Shown piece after piece: positions 24,306 to 32,979 of a stretch of 64,000 nt of DNA. The notes beneath the pieces were generated by a model. That model worked only from the letters and a program-made list of their open reading frames with translations, did not search any database and was not told the origin of the DNA. The position numbers and the translations under genes were made by a program. Origin of the DNA: Pyxidicoccus trucidator. Lineage in GTDB: Bacteria > Myxococcota > Myxococcia > Myxococcales > Myxococcaceae. Where the stretch lies: assembly GCF_010894435.1 (NCBI RefSeq), contig NZ_JAAIXZ010000008.1, positions 310,001-374,000 on the forward strand, in the 5' to 3' direction. Each line of letters starts with the position of its first letter. The stretch's first letter is position 1.

Positions 24306-26893
24306 CGTCGCTCCCGTCGCCCCGCCTGGATGACCGGAGCTTCGCGCAGCTCGTGGAGCAGGCGCGCACCCGCATCCAGGCCTCGTGTCCCGACTGGACG
24401 GACCTCACCCCGCATGACCCGGGGATGGTGCTGGTGGAGGTGTTCGCCCACCTCACCGAGACGATGCTGTACCGGCTCAACCGGCTGCCGGAGAAGGCGT
24501 ACGTGGAGTTCCTCCGCCTGCTGGGGGTGCGCCTCCAGCCGCCCGCCGCCGCGTCGGTGCGCCTGCGCTTCACGCTGGTGCGCCCGGCCGAGCGGCCGGT
24601 GGAGGTGCCACGCAGCACGGCCGTCACCCTGGCGCGGGCCGGCGCGGGCGCGGAGCCCGTCGTCTTCCGCACCGCGGACACGGTGACGATTCCCGTGGGC
24701 GGCACGGAGGTGGAGGTGCTCGCCTACCACTGCGAGCAGGTGGACGCGGAGCTGGCGGGGCAGGGCACCGGCCAGCCGGGCCTCACCGTGCAGGCGAAGC
24801 GGCCCCCGATTGTCGCGCCCACCGGCGACTCCCTGGATTTGGTGGTGGGCGTGGAGGCCGCGGCCGGGGAGCTGGATGCGCGCGCTCCGGCCCGCCGCCA
24901 TGACGGGCGCACGTACCGCATCTGGCGCGAGGTGGAGAACTTCGCCGCGCTGGGGCCGGACGAGCCCGCCTACCTCGTGGACCGGATGACGGGGGTGATT
25001 ACCTTCGCCCCTTCCGCGCGGCTGGCGAGCGAGGCCGGGACGCTGGGCGAGCTCCGCGCGCTGGCCGCGGTGCCGGGCGAGGGACGCAGAATCCTCCTCT
25101 GGTACCGGTGCGGCGGAGGCGCGACGGGCAACGTGGCCGCGGGCACGCTGGAGCTGCTCAAGGTGCCGCTTCCGGGCATGAAGGTGACGAACCCCCGCCC
25201 GGCCACGGGCGGGCGGCCCGCGGAGACGCTGGAGAACGCGCTGCTGCGCGGGCCCCAGGAGCTGCACTCGCTGCGGCGGGCCGTCACCGCCGGGGACTTC
25301 GAGCTGCTGGCGCTGCGCAGCTCCGGCGCGGTGGCACGCGCGAAGGCCGTCACGCTGGCGCAGCTGTGGGCCCACGCGCCCGCCGGCACGGTGGAGGTGC
25401 TGCTGGTGCCGCACCTGCCGCCCGACGTGCAGGGCCCCGCGGGCGAGGGCATCACCGAGGCCACCCTGCGCACGCACGAGACGGAGGAGGCGCGCGCCCG
25501 CATCCACGCCGAGCTGGACGTGCGCCGGCCGCTGGGCACCACCTGCGTGGTGGAGTGGGCGCGCTACAAGACGGTGCGCGTGCAGGCGCGCGTGGTGGCG
25601 CACCGCGAGGAGGACACCGCCGCCCTGCGCACGCGCCTCACCGAGCGGCTCCACCGCATCCTCACCCCGCTGCCCTCGCCCTTGCAGCCCGAGGGCTGGC
25701 GCTTCGGCCAGGCCCTGCGCGCCTCGCACGTGTACGACGCGCTGCTGGCCGAGCCGGGCGTCAGCTACCTCGACAAGGTGCGCCTCATGGTGGACGAGGT
25801 GCCGCGAGAGGTGCGCACGCTCGCCGCGGACACCTTCCAGCCCGGCACCTTCTACGCAGGGGGCGGGGAGACGCTGTTCCGCACGGTGAACGACGCGGAC
25901 GGCTGGGAGAAGGCGGGCCTGTTCCCCGGCGAGGACGTGGACGCGGTGGAGGCGCATCCCCGGCGGGCGGGCCTCGTGGCGGTGGCGGCGCGGCTGGCGA
26001 GCGACGCGAAGCGCTCCCGCATCCACCTCTCCTTCGACTGCGGCGAGACGTGGGAGTCCGCCACGCACACCCTGGACGCGGTGGAGGACCTGGCCTGGGC
26101 GGACCGGGACGGCGTGCCCGTGCTGCTGCTGGCCACGCGCGTCGGCCTCTTCGAGCTGATGGCCCGCCCCGGCGCCACGCCGATTCAGGTGCTGGTGGAC
26201 CCGGCGAGTCAGGACCTGGGCTTCTTCGCGGTGGCGGCCACCACGGACGTGCGCGGCGCCGTCAACGTGGCGGTGGCGGCCATGGGCACGCGCGGCGTCT
26301 TCCTCTCCGCGGGTGGCGGGCGCAGCGGCACCTTCCGCCCCATTGGCCCGCGCGGCGCGGACGTGCGTGTGCTGGAGGTGCAGAAGGACGGCCCGCGCTC
26401 GTTCCTGTGGGCGGGGCTCGCCGCCGCCAGCGGCGCGGACCCGGGCAAGGGCTGTCTGTGCTGGGAGCTGATGGGCACCGCGGACCCGCCGGACGGGTGG
26501 CGGCCCTTCGACAAGGGGTGGGACGGCGGTAGCTGCCTCGCGCTGGCCTTCAGCGGCTCCACCGTGTACGCGGGCAGCCACCGCGTGGGCGTGCTGTGGC
26601 TGGACGCCAGCCGCCCGGGCGCGACATGGAAGCGGCCCGAGGTGGGCAGTGGCCTGCCGCTGCGCGAGGCCGAGCGCCTCTTCCAGCCCGTGTACGCGCT
26701 GGCCACGTCACCCAAGGGCGCGCCGCTGCTGGCCGGTGGCCCCGAGGGCGTGTTCCGCCGGCCCCAGGGCAGCGAGCGCTACGAGCCCGTGTCCACGCGC
26801 GAGTTCACGGAGAAGGTGACGCTGCCTCCCACCTGGCTCCTCTGCTCCGGTGCCCATGCGCTGGAGGTGGTGACGGACCATGCGGAGCCCTGA
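24302..26893 (+). CDS. Baseplate J-like protein fused to a C-terminal beta-propeller
   Basis: An 863-residue protein. Residues 1-500 match the putative baseplate assembly family (TIGR02243 type, Afp11-like): LTPHDPGMVLVEVFAHLTETMLYRLNRLPEK at the N-terminus and the J-domain region around RAVTAGDFELLAL and VEVLLVPHLPP. From about residue 508 the sequence changes to repeated blades: GTFYAGGGETLFRTVNDADGW, HLSFDCGETWE, VLLLATRVGLFEL, STVYAGSHRVGVLWL and PLLAGGPEGVFRR. The S.D.G.TW pattern is that of BNR/sortilin-like propellers. An externally facing propeller on a baseplate wedge could bind receptors or cargo; that is inference. The gene overlaps both neighbours. Confidence 0.87.
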   Translation: MTSLPSPRLDDRSFAQLVEQARTRIQASCPDWTDLTPHDPGMVLVEVFAHLTETMLYRLNRLPEKAYVEFLRLLGVRLQPPAAASVRLRFTLVRPAERPVEVPRSTAVTLARAGAGAEPVVFRTADTVTIPVGGTEVEVLAYHCEQVDAELAGQGTGQPGLTVQAKRPPIVAPTGDSLDLVVGVEAAAGELDARAPARRHDGRTYRIWREVENFAALGPDEPAYLVDRMTGVITFAPSARLASEAGTLGELRALAAVPGEGRRILLWYRCGGGATGNVAAGTLELLKVPLPGMKVTNPRPATGGRPAETLENALLRGPQELHSLRRAVTAGDFELLALRSSGAVARAKAVTLAQLWAHAPAGTVEVLLVPHLPPDVQGPAGEGITEATLRTHETEEARARIHAELDVRRPLGTTCVVEWARYKTVRVQARVVAHREEDTAALRTRLTERLHRILTPLPSPLQPEGWRFGQALRASHVYDALLAEPGVSYLDKVRLMVDEVPREVRTLAADTFQPGTFYAGGGETLFRTVNDADGWEKAGLFPGEDVDAVEAHPRRAGLVAVAARLASDAKRSRIHLSFDCGETWESATHTLDAVEDLAWADRDGVPVLLLATRVGLFELMARPGATPIQVLVDPASQDLGFFAVAATTDVRGAVNVAVAAMGTRGVFLSAGGGRSGTFRPIGPRGADVRVLEVQKDGPRSFLWAGLAAASGADPGKGCLCWELMGTADPPDGWRPFDKGWDGGSCLALAFSGSTVYAGSHRVGVLWLDASRPGATWKRPEVGSGLPLREAERLFQPVYALATSPKGAPLLAGGPEGVFRRPQGSERYEPVSTREFTEKVTLPPTWLLCSGAHALEVVTDHAEP

Positions 26894-27395
26894 CATCCAG
26901 CGCCTGCTGCCGGGCGTCTTCCAGCGCACCGCTCAGCCCGCCTCACCGCTGGCCGCGCTGCTGGAGGTGATGGAGGTGCTGCACGCGCCCAGCGAGGGCG
27001 TGCTCTCGGGATTGGAGTCCCACTTCGACCCGCGCCGGGCACCGGACCGCTTCGTGCCGTTTCTGGCCCGCTGGGTGGGCATGGACCTGCCGGTGACGAC
27101 GGGCCTGGGCCGCCTGCGGGAGTTGGTGGCCGCCGCGGTGGACATCTCGCGCTGGCGCGGCACGGCGCGCGGCCTGCTCCTGTTCCTGACCACCGCCACC
27201 GGCCGCACGGACTTCGAGGTGGACGAAGCGGTGCCCGGACCGGACGGACTCCCGCGTCCCTTCCATGTGCGGGTGCGCGCGCCCGCGGAGGTGGAGGCCC
27301 ACCGGCTGCTGCTGGAGCGAATCATCGAGCGGGAGAAGCCCGCCTACGTCACCTACGAGCTGCTCTTCGTGCAGCCGCCCAAAGGAGCAGGTTGA
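26880..27395 (+). CDS. Phage tail protein I family baseplate protein
   Basis: A 171-residue protein overlapping the J-like gene by 14 bp. It begins IQRLLPGVFQRTAQPASPLAALLEVMEVLHAP and contains RFVPFLARWVGMDLP and SRWRGTARGLLLFLTTATG, the hallmarks of the Tail_P2_I/TIGR02242 group. It completes the baseplate wedge in small contractile systems. The large Afp12-type wedge protein of other eCIS is not seen; this short protein may take its place. Confidence 0.87.
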   Translation: MRSPDIQRLLPGVFQRTAQPASPLAALLEVMEVLHAPSEGVLSGLESHFDPRRAPDRFVPFLARWVGMDLPVTTGLGRLRELVAAAVDISRWRGTARGLLLFLTTATGRTDFEVDEAVPGPDGLPRPFHVRVRAPAEVEAHRLLLERIIEREKPAYVTYELLFVQPPKGAG

Positions 27396-28498
27396 TGCCA
27401 CGCGCCTTCGACATCACCGCCGTGACGGACTCCATCCGTCTGAGCCCGGCGGGACAGGGGGAGGTGGCCTTCACAATCTCCAACGCGCTGCGCGCGCCCG
27501 TGCGCGCCCGCGCGTCCGTGGTGCCGGGCCCCGGCGCGAGGGCCGAGTGGTTCAGCATTCAAGGTGAGACGGAGCGGGACTTCGCTCCGGATGGCACGCA
27601 GCAGCTCACCGTCCAGGTGCGGGTGCCTCCGGGCACGCCCCCGGGCCGTCTCACCTTCCACTTGCTGGTCGTGGACGTGCTCAACCCGGACGAGAGCTAT
27701 GCCGAGGGGCCGTCCACGGGCTTCGACGTGCGGGCCGCGCCGCCTCCGAAGAAGCCCTTTCCCTGGATATGGGTGGCGCTGGCGGCGGGCATCGTCCTCA
27801 TCCTCGGGACGGTGATTGGCATCGTCTCCTCGCGCGGCGGAGACCCGGAGTTGCGCGAGCCGTGCCCGGATGGCTCCTGCGACAAGGGGCTGGCCTGCAC
27901 GGGCCAGGACGGCGGCGTGTGCCTGCTGGCGGCGGGGCAGGCGTGCGACGGGGGCGCGCTCTGCTACACGGGCTTCTGCAACCGGGGCGGCTTGTGCGAG
28001 CTGCCGCTGGGTGAGTCGTGTACGAGCCAGGCGGACTGCAAGGGGCCGCTGAAGTGCACCGAGGTGCTGGGCAACAGGCTCTGCATGCTCAAGCCGGACG
28101 CCGCTTGCGAGCGGGACAGCGACTGCTCCAGCTTCTTCTGCCGGCCGGACAACAAGTGCAACCGGGATGACGGCCGCTGCGACGCCAACGAGGAGTGCCG
28201 CTCGCCGTCCACATGCAGCCCCACCAAGCTCTGCCAGCTCCCCAACGGGGCGCAGTGCACCCGGAACGAGGCGTGTCTCTCCAGCTTCTGCTCGACGACT
28301 TGCCAGCCGGCGCCCATCAACTTCCAGTGCCCGGCCGGGTGCCCGCCGTTCTCCGCGTGCAGCTTCGGCAGGTGCATCCCTGTCTCAGGCGCGACCCTCA
28401 ACCAGGACGCCCTCATCGGCGCGCCGAGGACGCGGGAGAACATCCAGCAGCAGCAACAACTCCAGCTCCAGCTTCAGCAGCAGCAACTCCAGCGGTAG
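27395..28498 (+). CDS. Membrane-anchored Ig-like/Cys-rich protein of the contractile operon
   Basis: A 367-residue protein; ATG 27395 overlaps the previous TGA and follows AAGGAG by 9 bases. Residues 1-115 form an Ig-like beta-sandwich (ITAVTDSIRLSPAGQGEVAFTISN; LRFHL-type strands). One membrane span follows at 125-147 (PWIWVALAAGIVLILGTVIGIV). The remainder has about 30 Cys in short repeated modules (CERDSDCSSFFC, CDANEECRSPSTC, CTRNEACLSSFC) like dickkopf or EB modules, then a Gln-rich tail (QQQQQLQLQLQQQQLQ). With no signal peptide, the Ig-like part should stay inside and the Cys-rich part outside the membrane. It may tether the contractile apparatus to the envelope. Confidence 0.72.
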   Translation: MPRAFDITAVTDSIRLSPAGQGEVAFTISNALRAPVRARASVVPGPGARAEWFSIQGETERDFAPDGTQQLTVQVRVPPGTPPGRLTFHLLVVDVLNPDESYAEGPSTGFDVRAAPPPKKPFPWIWVALAAGIVLILGTVIGIVSSRGGDPELREPCPDGSCDKGLACTGQDGGVCLLAAGQACDGGALCYTGFCNRGGLCELPLGESCTSQADCKGPLKCTEVLGNRLCMLKPDAACERDSDCSSFFCRPDNKCNRDDGRCDANEECRSPSTCSPTKLCQLPNGAQCTRNEACLSSFCSTTCQPAPINFQCPAGCPPFSACSFGRCIPVSGATLNQDALIGAPRTRENIQQQQQLQLQLQQQQLQR

Positions 28499-28507
28499 CC
28501 GCGCGCC

Positions 28508-28999
28508 ATGCCCGAGCTGAAGCCCATCCACGCCGTGCTCATCCTCGCCATCGTCGCGATTGTCGCCCTGTACGTCCTGGGTGTGGGGCTGGGGGCGACG
28601 GGGGACTCGCCGCGCCAGGCGAATCCGTCGGAGACGGCCGCGAAGCTGAGGGAGCGTTTCCTCAAGCCGCGCGCGGTGACGGCGGAGGAGCTGGGCGTGG
28701 GCTCGGGCTGCACCCTCACGAAGGGCATCCTGAGCCTGCGCGGTGGAGCGGTCTGCGAGGTCGACGTGAAGGCGTCGGACACGCGGGTGCGCTCGCTGCT
28801 GCTGGAGCTGATTCCCGAAGTGGGGGCGCCGATGGAGGTGGAGGTGACGCCGCGGGGCAAGCCCTCGGTGCCGGCCACGTTCGACCCGCTGAAGGAGTCG
28901 AAGAAGCTGGACGTCATGGAGGAGGGGGCCGCGCTGAAGCTGACGTGCAAGGCCCCGCTCCAGCAGACTCCCGGCTGCGCGCTGCGACTGGTGCAGTGA
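28508..28999 (+). CDS. Small membrane-anchored protein, last gene of the contractile operon
   Basis: A 163-residue protein with an N-terminal membrane anchor (AVLILAIVAIVALYVLGVGLG) and a 130-residue domain, probably periplasmic, containing three Cys (GSGCTL, AVCEVD, LTCKAP) and a fourth near the end (PGCAL). It begins 9 bp after the Cys-rich protein gene, so it is surely co-transcribed. No family is recognised. Two consecutive membrane-anchored proteins are unusual for an eCIS operon, whose particles are normally released. Confidence 0.68.
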   Translation: MPELKPIHAVLILAIVAIVALYVLGVGLGATGDSPRQANPSETAAKLRERFLKPRAVTAEELGVGSGCTLTKGILSLRGGAVCEVDVKASDTRVRSLLLELIPEVGAPMEVEVTPRGKPSVPATFDPLKESKKLDVMEEGAALKLTCKAPLQQTPGCALRLVQ

Positions 29000-29020
29000 G
29001 GTTTCGCGGGCGGGCAGCGG

Positions 29021-29509
29021 CTACGGCTCCGGAGGCAGCAGCGCGTGGGCGACATCCACCACGTGCCGAAGCTGCTCCTCGCTCAGCTTCAGGTGCACGG
29101 CCGCGGCGAGCAGGTCCCCGGGCGGGAAGGCACGCATGGCGCGGGGGGTGAACCAGTTGAAGAGGGTGACGACTCCGCGCACCATGGCCGAGCGGGTGAA
29201 GACGGCCGTTGGAGGGATGGTGTAGCCCCTGGGGACCTGGTTGAGCGCCTGCTGACGCTGGGCTGCATTGGGGCCAGGCCCCTCCGCCAGCACCACCTGC
29301 GCGGTGCCGATGTGCTGGTTGGCGGCGATGAGCTCGCAGTAGCGCAGCCACTCGTCCTGCGCGGGAGGCTGGGAGTTGTGCACCACCACCAGCACGGTGC
29401 CCACCATGGCCACGCTCACGGTGCGGCCCTTGAACACGTCCCGGACGTCGGGCGCGCTGAGCTTCGCCGCTGCCGCCGAGGAGTCATCAAGCCCAGGAGA
29501 TGCACTCAT
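29021..29509 (-). CDS. STAS-like hypothetical protein
   Basis: A 162-residue soluble protein beginning MSASPGLDDSS. The pattern VSVAMVGTVLVVVHNSQPPAQDEWLRYCEL, then TAQVVLAEGPGPN and later SAMVRGVVTLFNWF, resembles stand-alone SpoIIAA/STAS-like proteins often found in myxobacteria. Its partner is unknown. It converges on the contractile operon with a 21-bp gap. The open frame extends upstream but runs through a hairpin, so the ATG at 29509 is preferred. Confidence 0.58.
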   Translation of the reverse strand: MSASPGLDDSSAAAAKLSAPDVRDVFKGRTVSVAMVGTVLVVVHNSQPPAQDEWLRYCELIAANQHIGTAQVVLAEGPGPNAAQRQQALNQVPRGYTIPPTAVFTRSAMVRGVVTLFNWFTPRAMRAFPPGDLLAAAVHLKLSEEQLRHVVDVAHALLPPEP

Positions 29510-29554
29510 TCCGGAATGCTCACTCGAAGCCGTGAGCACCGCAACCCACCACCG

Positions 29555-29584
29555 GTGCGCCCCCGACCTGAGGTCGGGGGCACC
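29555..29584 (-). terminator. Strong hairpin after the M23 peptidase gene
   Basis: GCCCCCGACCT (29559-29569) pairs perfectly with AGGTCGGGGGC (29571-29581), and GGTGC/GCACC extend the stem with a 2-base bulge. It lies 30 bp beyond the stop of the M23 gene on the minus strand, where a terminator is expected. It lacks a T-run. Confidence 0.6.
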
Positions 29585-29614
29585 CCACTTCAATGGTGGC
29601 GGCTCATTCCTCCG

Positions 29615-30265
29615 CTACTGGCAGGTGATTCCGGGCAGGCCCCGGTACGCGCCCTGCGCGGTCCACCGCGTGTACGGCGTCCCGCAGGAGCCCGCGTACG
29701 GGTCATCCGTGCCGTAGCCGGGGACCCAGTACTCGAAGTGCAGGTGCGGCCCCGTGGAAGCACCGGACGAGCCCACGCGCGCAATCCAGTTGCCGCAGGT
29801 GAGGGTGGTGCCCCGGGCGAACTGCTGCGTATAGGCCTTCAGGTGCCAGTACCAGGTCTGGGTGTTATCCGGGTGCCGCATGATGATGTAGTTGGCCGTG
29901 TAGAGGCCGCAGGCGGCGTACGGGTTGGACTGGTTCCAGTAGTTGCACCGGTCGTAGTACCCATCCACCGCGGCCTCGACGTAGCCCCGGGCCGCGTTCA
30001 TGGCCCAGACGCCGTAGTCCATCTTGCTGAACCCGCCGACCAGCGCGTAGTCCGTGCCCGTGTGGCCGCTGTAGCGCACGCCACCGCAGGCGTAGTCCCG
30101 GCCGCCGTAGTCCTTGTACGCGCTCACGGTGCAGCCGCCGTTGCCGCACTGGTCCGCGAGCTGCGACGCGGGGAAGCGGAACATCGTCTGCGCGGAGGAC
30201 ACTGCCGGAAGGGACAGCAGCGCGAAGGTCAGCGCCACCGTGAGCTTCGTCATCATCGCGCGCAT
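29615..30265 (-). CDS. Secreted M23 family metallopeptidase
   Basis: A 216-residue exported protein with a signal peptide ending PAVSSAQ. The LytM-type zinc site is visible: HTGTDYAL supplies the His and Asp, and STGPHLHFEYW supplies the HxH. Four or more Cys suggest disulphides outside the cytoplasm. It should cut peptide cross-bridges in peptidoglycan, fitting predation or wall remodelling. The ATG at 30265 overlaps the previous stop (TGATG) with GGAGG 9 bases away; a GTG at 30268 is an alternative. Confidence 0.87.
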   Translation of the reverse strand: MRAMMTKLTVALTFALLSLPAVSSAQTMFRFPASQLADQCGNGGCTVSAYKDYGGRDYACGGVRYSGHTGTDYALVGGFSKMDYGVWAMNAARGYVEAAVDGYYDRCNYWNQSNPYAACGLYTANYIIMRHPDNTQTWYWHLKAYTQQFARGTTLTCGNWIARVGSSGASTGPHLHFEYWVPGYGTDDPYAGSCGTPYTRWTAQGAYRGLPGITCQ

Positions 30266-31131
30266 CACTTCTCACCTCCCACGTCCGCGAAGGCTTCGCC
30301 GGTGCGCACGTTCAGCTTCCAGAACTCACCGCCGCCCGCGTTGTAGCGGAGCACGTCCGCGCCCACCCACTCCATGTGGTGGCTGGAGACGGGCGGGGGC
30401 ACGAAGCCCTTCGGAGGGCCGCCGAACAGCATGTAGTTCTCCAGGCCGACGTTGGTGAGCTGCTTCGGCTCCGCGCCGTCCACGTCCGTCACGTAGAACG
30501 AGGCCACGGAGGTCCGGCCGGACACGAAGACGACCGTCGTCCCATCCGGAGAGATGCTGGGCGTCGCATCCACGCCGGGCCCGTCCGCCAGCACCTTCAC
30601 GCGGCCCTTCAGGTCGATGATGCCCACGGACGTCTCGTGCTTGTGGTCGGCGCTCATGACGAGCGTGGCCACCAGCGCGTCACCCTTTGCCGTGGGGAAC
30701 AGGTCTCCGCCCACGCCCTGGGCCAGCAGCCGCTCACGGCCGTTGGCCTCACGCAGGCGGAGGTTGCCCTCGCCATCCAGCAGCGCCACGCTCGGCCCCA
30801 CCGTGCGCGCCTCGCGGTACTTGAACTCCCGGTCCACCACGCGGACCGCGCCCGTCGCCTCGTCGTACTGGACGATGGCGAGCAGCGGCACGTCGTCCGT
30901 GCCCAACGCCTGCTCCGGAATCTCCGCGACGACGCCCGCCAGCATTCCCCGGCCCTGGCCGAAGAGGTGGACGAACCGGGCCTTGGCGCCGAACTCCTTC
31001 GCGACGGCTGGGACGAGGTGCTCGCGCGCCTTCGTCACACGGCGCAGGTCCGCCGGATTCATGCGGTCTTCCGCCGCGGCGCCGGTGGCTGCCAGCGTCA
31101 GCGCGGTGAGGGCCAGGAATCGGATTTTCAT
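30265..31131 (-). CDS. Secreted TolB/PD40-like beta-propeller protein
   Basis: A 288-residue protein with a signal peptide (MKIRFLALTALTLAATGAAA). The second half contains TPSISPDGTTVVFVSGRT, the PD40 (WD40-like) repeat typical of TolB, and FYVTDVDGAEPKQLTNVG, the next blade. With under 300 residues it would form only part of a propeller or a small one. It is coupled to the M23 peptidase gene by a 1-bp overlap, so the two probably work together outside the cytoplasm. Confidence 0.72.
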   Translation of the reverse strand: MKIRFLALTALTLAATGAAAEDRMNPADLRRVTKAREHLVPAVAKEFGAKARFVHLFGQGRGMLAGVVAEIPEQALGTDDVPLLAIVQYDEATGAVRVVDREFKYREARTVGPSVALLDGEGNLRLREANGRERLLAQGVGGDLFPTAKGDALVATLVMSADHKHETSVGIIDLKGRVKVLADGPGVDATPSISPDGTTVVFVSGRTSVASFYVTDVDGAEPKQLTNVGLENYMLFGGPPKGFVPPPVSSHHMEWVGADVLRYNAGGGEFWKLNVRTGEAFADVGGEK

Positions 31132-31234
31132 TCGTGCTCCAGGAGAGGGGAAACAATGCGGGGGGAATGTGGCGAGAGGGTTTTCTCGCAATCTCTCAAT
31201 GAGTTGCTTGGAAAGTAATTATTCCTGGTTTGAT

Positions 31235-31267
31235 GAAAAAATGAAGGCCGGGCGGGTGCCCGGCCTT
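31235..31267 (-). terminator. Intrinsic terminator of the lipoprotein gene
   Basis: AAGGCCGGGC (31244-31253) pairs with GCCCGGCCTT (31258-31267) over a GGGT loop. Read on the minus strand the stem is followed by CATTTTTTCATC, so it has the T-run of a Rho-independent terminator, 40 bp after the stop codon of the gene at 31308-32957. Confidence 0.8.
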
Positions 31268-31307
31268 CCGTGGACGTCGAGTGTCTGTCTTTGCTCAGTC
31301 GCGCTGG

Positions 31308-32957
31308 CTACTGCCGGGTGACGCGCTTCAGCCTGAAGGGCGAGGGGCTCTCGCTCATCGTGAAGTAGCTGGCGCCGTTGGCCTCGTACTCAATCGCCTC
31401 ACCCTGACCTTCCACGGTGTCCGTCAGCGTCACCGGGGTGGCGGCGAAGGCCGTCTCGAAGGCGCCGCCCGTGGGCGCGCGGAATTCGTAGACGACGCGG
31501 TACGTGCGCAGCAGGAAGCGGTTGGCGCAGGGGTGGATGGCGCCGGACGTCGCGTAGGAGAAGTTGGGGTCCGTCGTCGTGGGCAGCTGGAGGTTCGACA
31601 CGAAGACGAGCGTGGACAGGGTGTCCGGTGCCGGCAGCGGCGTGGGGAACTTGTAGACCTTGCTCGCCCCCGTGCTCGACTTGGTGATGACGTAGATGTC
31701 ACCGGTGGTGGGGTGCACCATGATGGTCTCCGCGTCCTTCGGCGAGTCCGGGTACTGGAAGGGGAACTTCTCCGCCGTCAGGCTGCCGCTCGTCTGGCCG
31801 GCGCCGATGTTCGGCTCGGGGATGCGGTAGACGGCGAAGGTGGAAGGAGGCGTGGGGAAGTTCGCGCTGTTCCGGCCGATGTCACCCATGAAGATGCACT
31901 TCCCGGCGGGGCACGGGCCGGTGGCGACGTCCTCCCAGTCCGCGGGCGTCACCCCGGCCACGTTGAAGGTGCCCAGCGTGCTCGCGTTGGTGGTGCTGAT
32001 GGCGACCACGGCGGTGGTGTCCTCGTTGTGCACGTAGATGACGCCCGGCGTGAGGCGGCTGGCGGCCAGGCCGGACGGCTCGACGATGGCGGTGGACGCC
32101 ACGGTGCCCACCGTCGTGTACGTGCTGGAGTACGTGTCGCCCACGGTGCAGGTGGGCGCGTTCGCCGGACGCAGCGCGACGACCTGGGCGGTGTTCGTCT
32201 CGGCGTAGGGAGAGCTGCCGTTGAACGCGGGCTGCGCCCCCGCGGCGCCCAGGTCCATGTACGCCGCGTTGAAGATGACGCCCGTGGACGTGGAGAGGAG
32301 GCACGTCTCGAACGCCTCCGTGAAGCCCGTGGGGGGGACGATGGGGCTGGCCGGGCAGGCCGAGCCGGCCCAGATTTGCGAGCCGAACCAGACCGCCACG
32401 CCGTTGGCCGAGGTGGTGGTGATGGCGGGCGTGTTGAAGGCGGAGGTGAGCCCGTTCTTCTGGCCGCTCTGCGTGTCGATGGGATTGGTGGTGTCCACCC
32501 CGGAGAAGGCGGAGATGCTGCCCGCGATGTTGCTCGCGAGGTCGATGCCGAACGCGTAGCTCGCGGGCTCGGCGCTGCCGGCGACCTTGTAGAAGACCCA
32601 GGACTTGAGCTGCGAGGCACTCTGGTCCGAGCGCAGCAGTGTCCAGCCCGCGGGCGGCGTGGCCACGGCGGCGACGTTGTTCCGGTTGGTGATGCGCGCC
32701 AGCAGCACGTCACCCTGCACGCTCCCCGCCGGCTTCGTGATGCTCAGGGAGGTGATGGCCTTTCCGGTGGCGGTGCTGCTGCTCCGGTAGCTGATGGTCG
32801 ACAGCGCCTGGCTCGTGGCGTTGGACTCGACGGAAGGCCCGCCCGCCTCCGGAGCCGGCGTGGGCTCGGCATCCAGCTGCCCGCAGCCGATGAGGGCGAA
32901 CAGCGAGGCCGAAGAGAGGAAGCGCGATGCGCTCTGCTTGAAATCCTTCAAGATCAT
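31308..32957 (-). CDS. Large secreted lipoprotein with Ig-like and propeller-like parts
   Basis: A 549-residue protein with a lipoprotein signal (SASLFALIGC). Residues 50-260 are Ser/Thr-rich beta-sandwich sequence (STISYRSSSTATGKAITSLSI, YKVAGSAEPASYAFGID). The C-terminal half has propeller-like blades (SGLAASRLTPGVIYVHNED, DAETIMVHPTTGDIYVITKSS, GQGEAIEYEANGASYFTMSE). It looks like a surface binding protein; no enzyme motif is seen. AGGGA precedes the ATG, and a palindrome lies just upstream. Confidence 0.7.
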   Translation of the reverse strand: MILKDFKQSASRFLSSASLFALIGCGQLDAEPTPAPEAGGPSVESNATSQALSTISYRSSSTATGKAITSLSITKPAGSVQGDVLLARITNRNNVAAVATPPAGWTLLRSDQSASQLKSWVFYKVAGSAEPASYAFGIDLASNIAGSISAFSGVDTTNPIDTQSGQKNGLTSAFNTPAITTTSANGVAVWFGSQIWAGSACPASPIVPPTGFTEAFETCLLSTSTGVIFNAAYMDLGAAGAQPAFNGSSPYAETNTAQVVALRPANAPTCTVGDTYSSTYTTVGTVASTAIVEPSGLAASRLTPGVIYVHNEDTTAVVAISTTNASTLGTFNVAGVTPADWEDVATGPCPAGKCIFMGDIGRNSANFPTPPSTFAVYRIPEPNIGAGQTSGSLTAEKFPFQYPDSPKDAETIMVHPTTGDIYVITKSSTGASKVYKFPTPLPAPDTLSTLVFVSNLQLPTTTDPNFSYATSGAIHPCANRFLLRTYRVVYEFRAPTGGAFETAFAATPVTLTDTVEGQGEAIEYEANGASYFTMSESPSPFRLKRVTRQ

Positions 32958-32979
32958 GACAGTCCCTGGTGAGCAGCCC

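Noticed and set aside
17658..28999. A complete type VI secretion system or an R-type pyocin/prophage
   Set aside because: There are no TssB/TssC-type split sheath genes, no TssJLM membrane complex or ClpV, and no capsid, terminase, integrase or lysis genes. The content fits an eCIS-like device.
28195..30346. Long plus-strand frames over the M23 and PD40 genes
   Set aside because: They are the reverse complement of well-supported genes, with shadow composition and no start signals.
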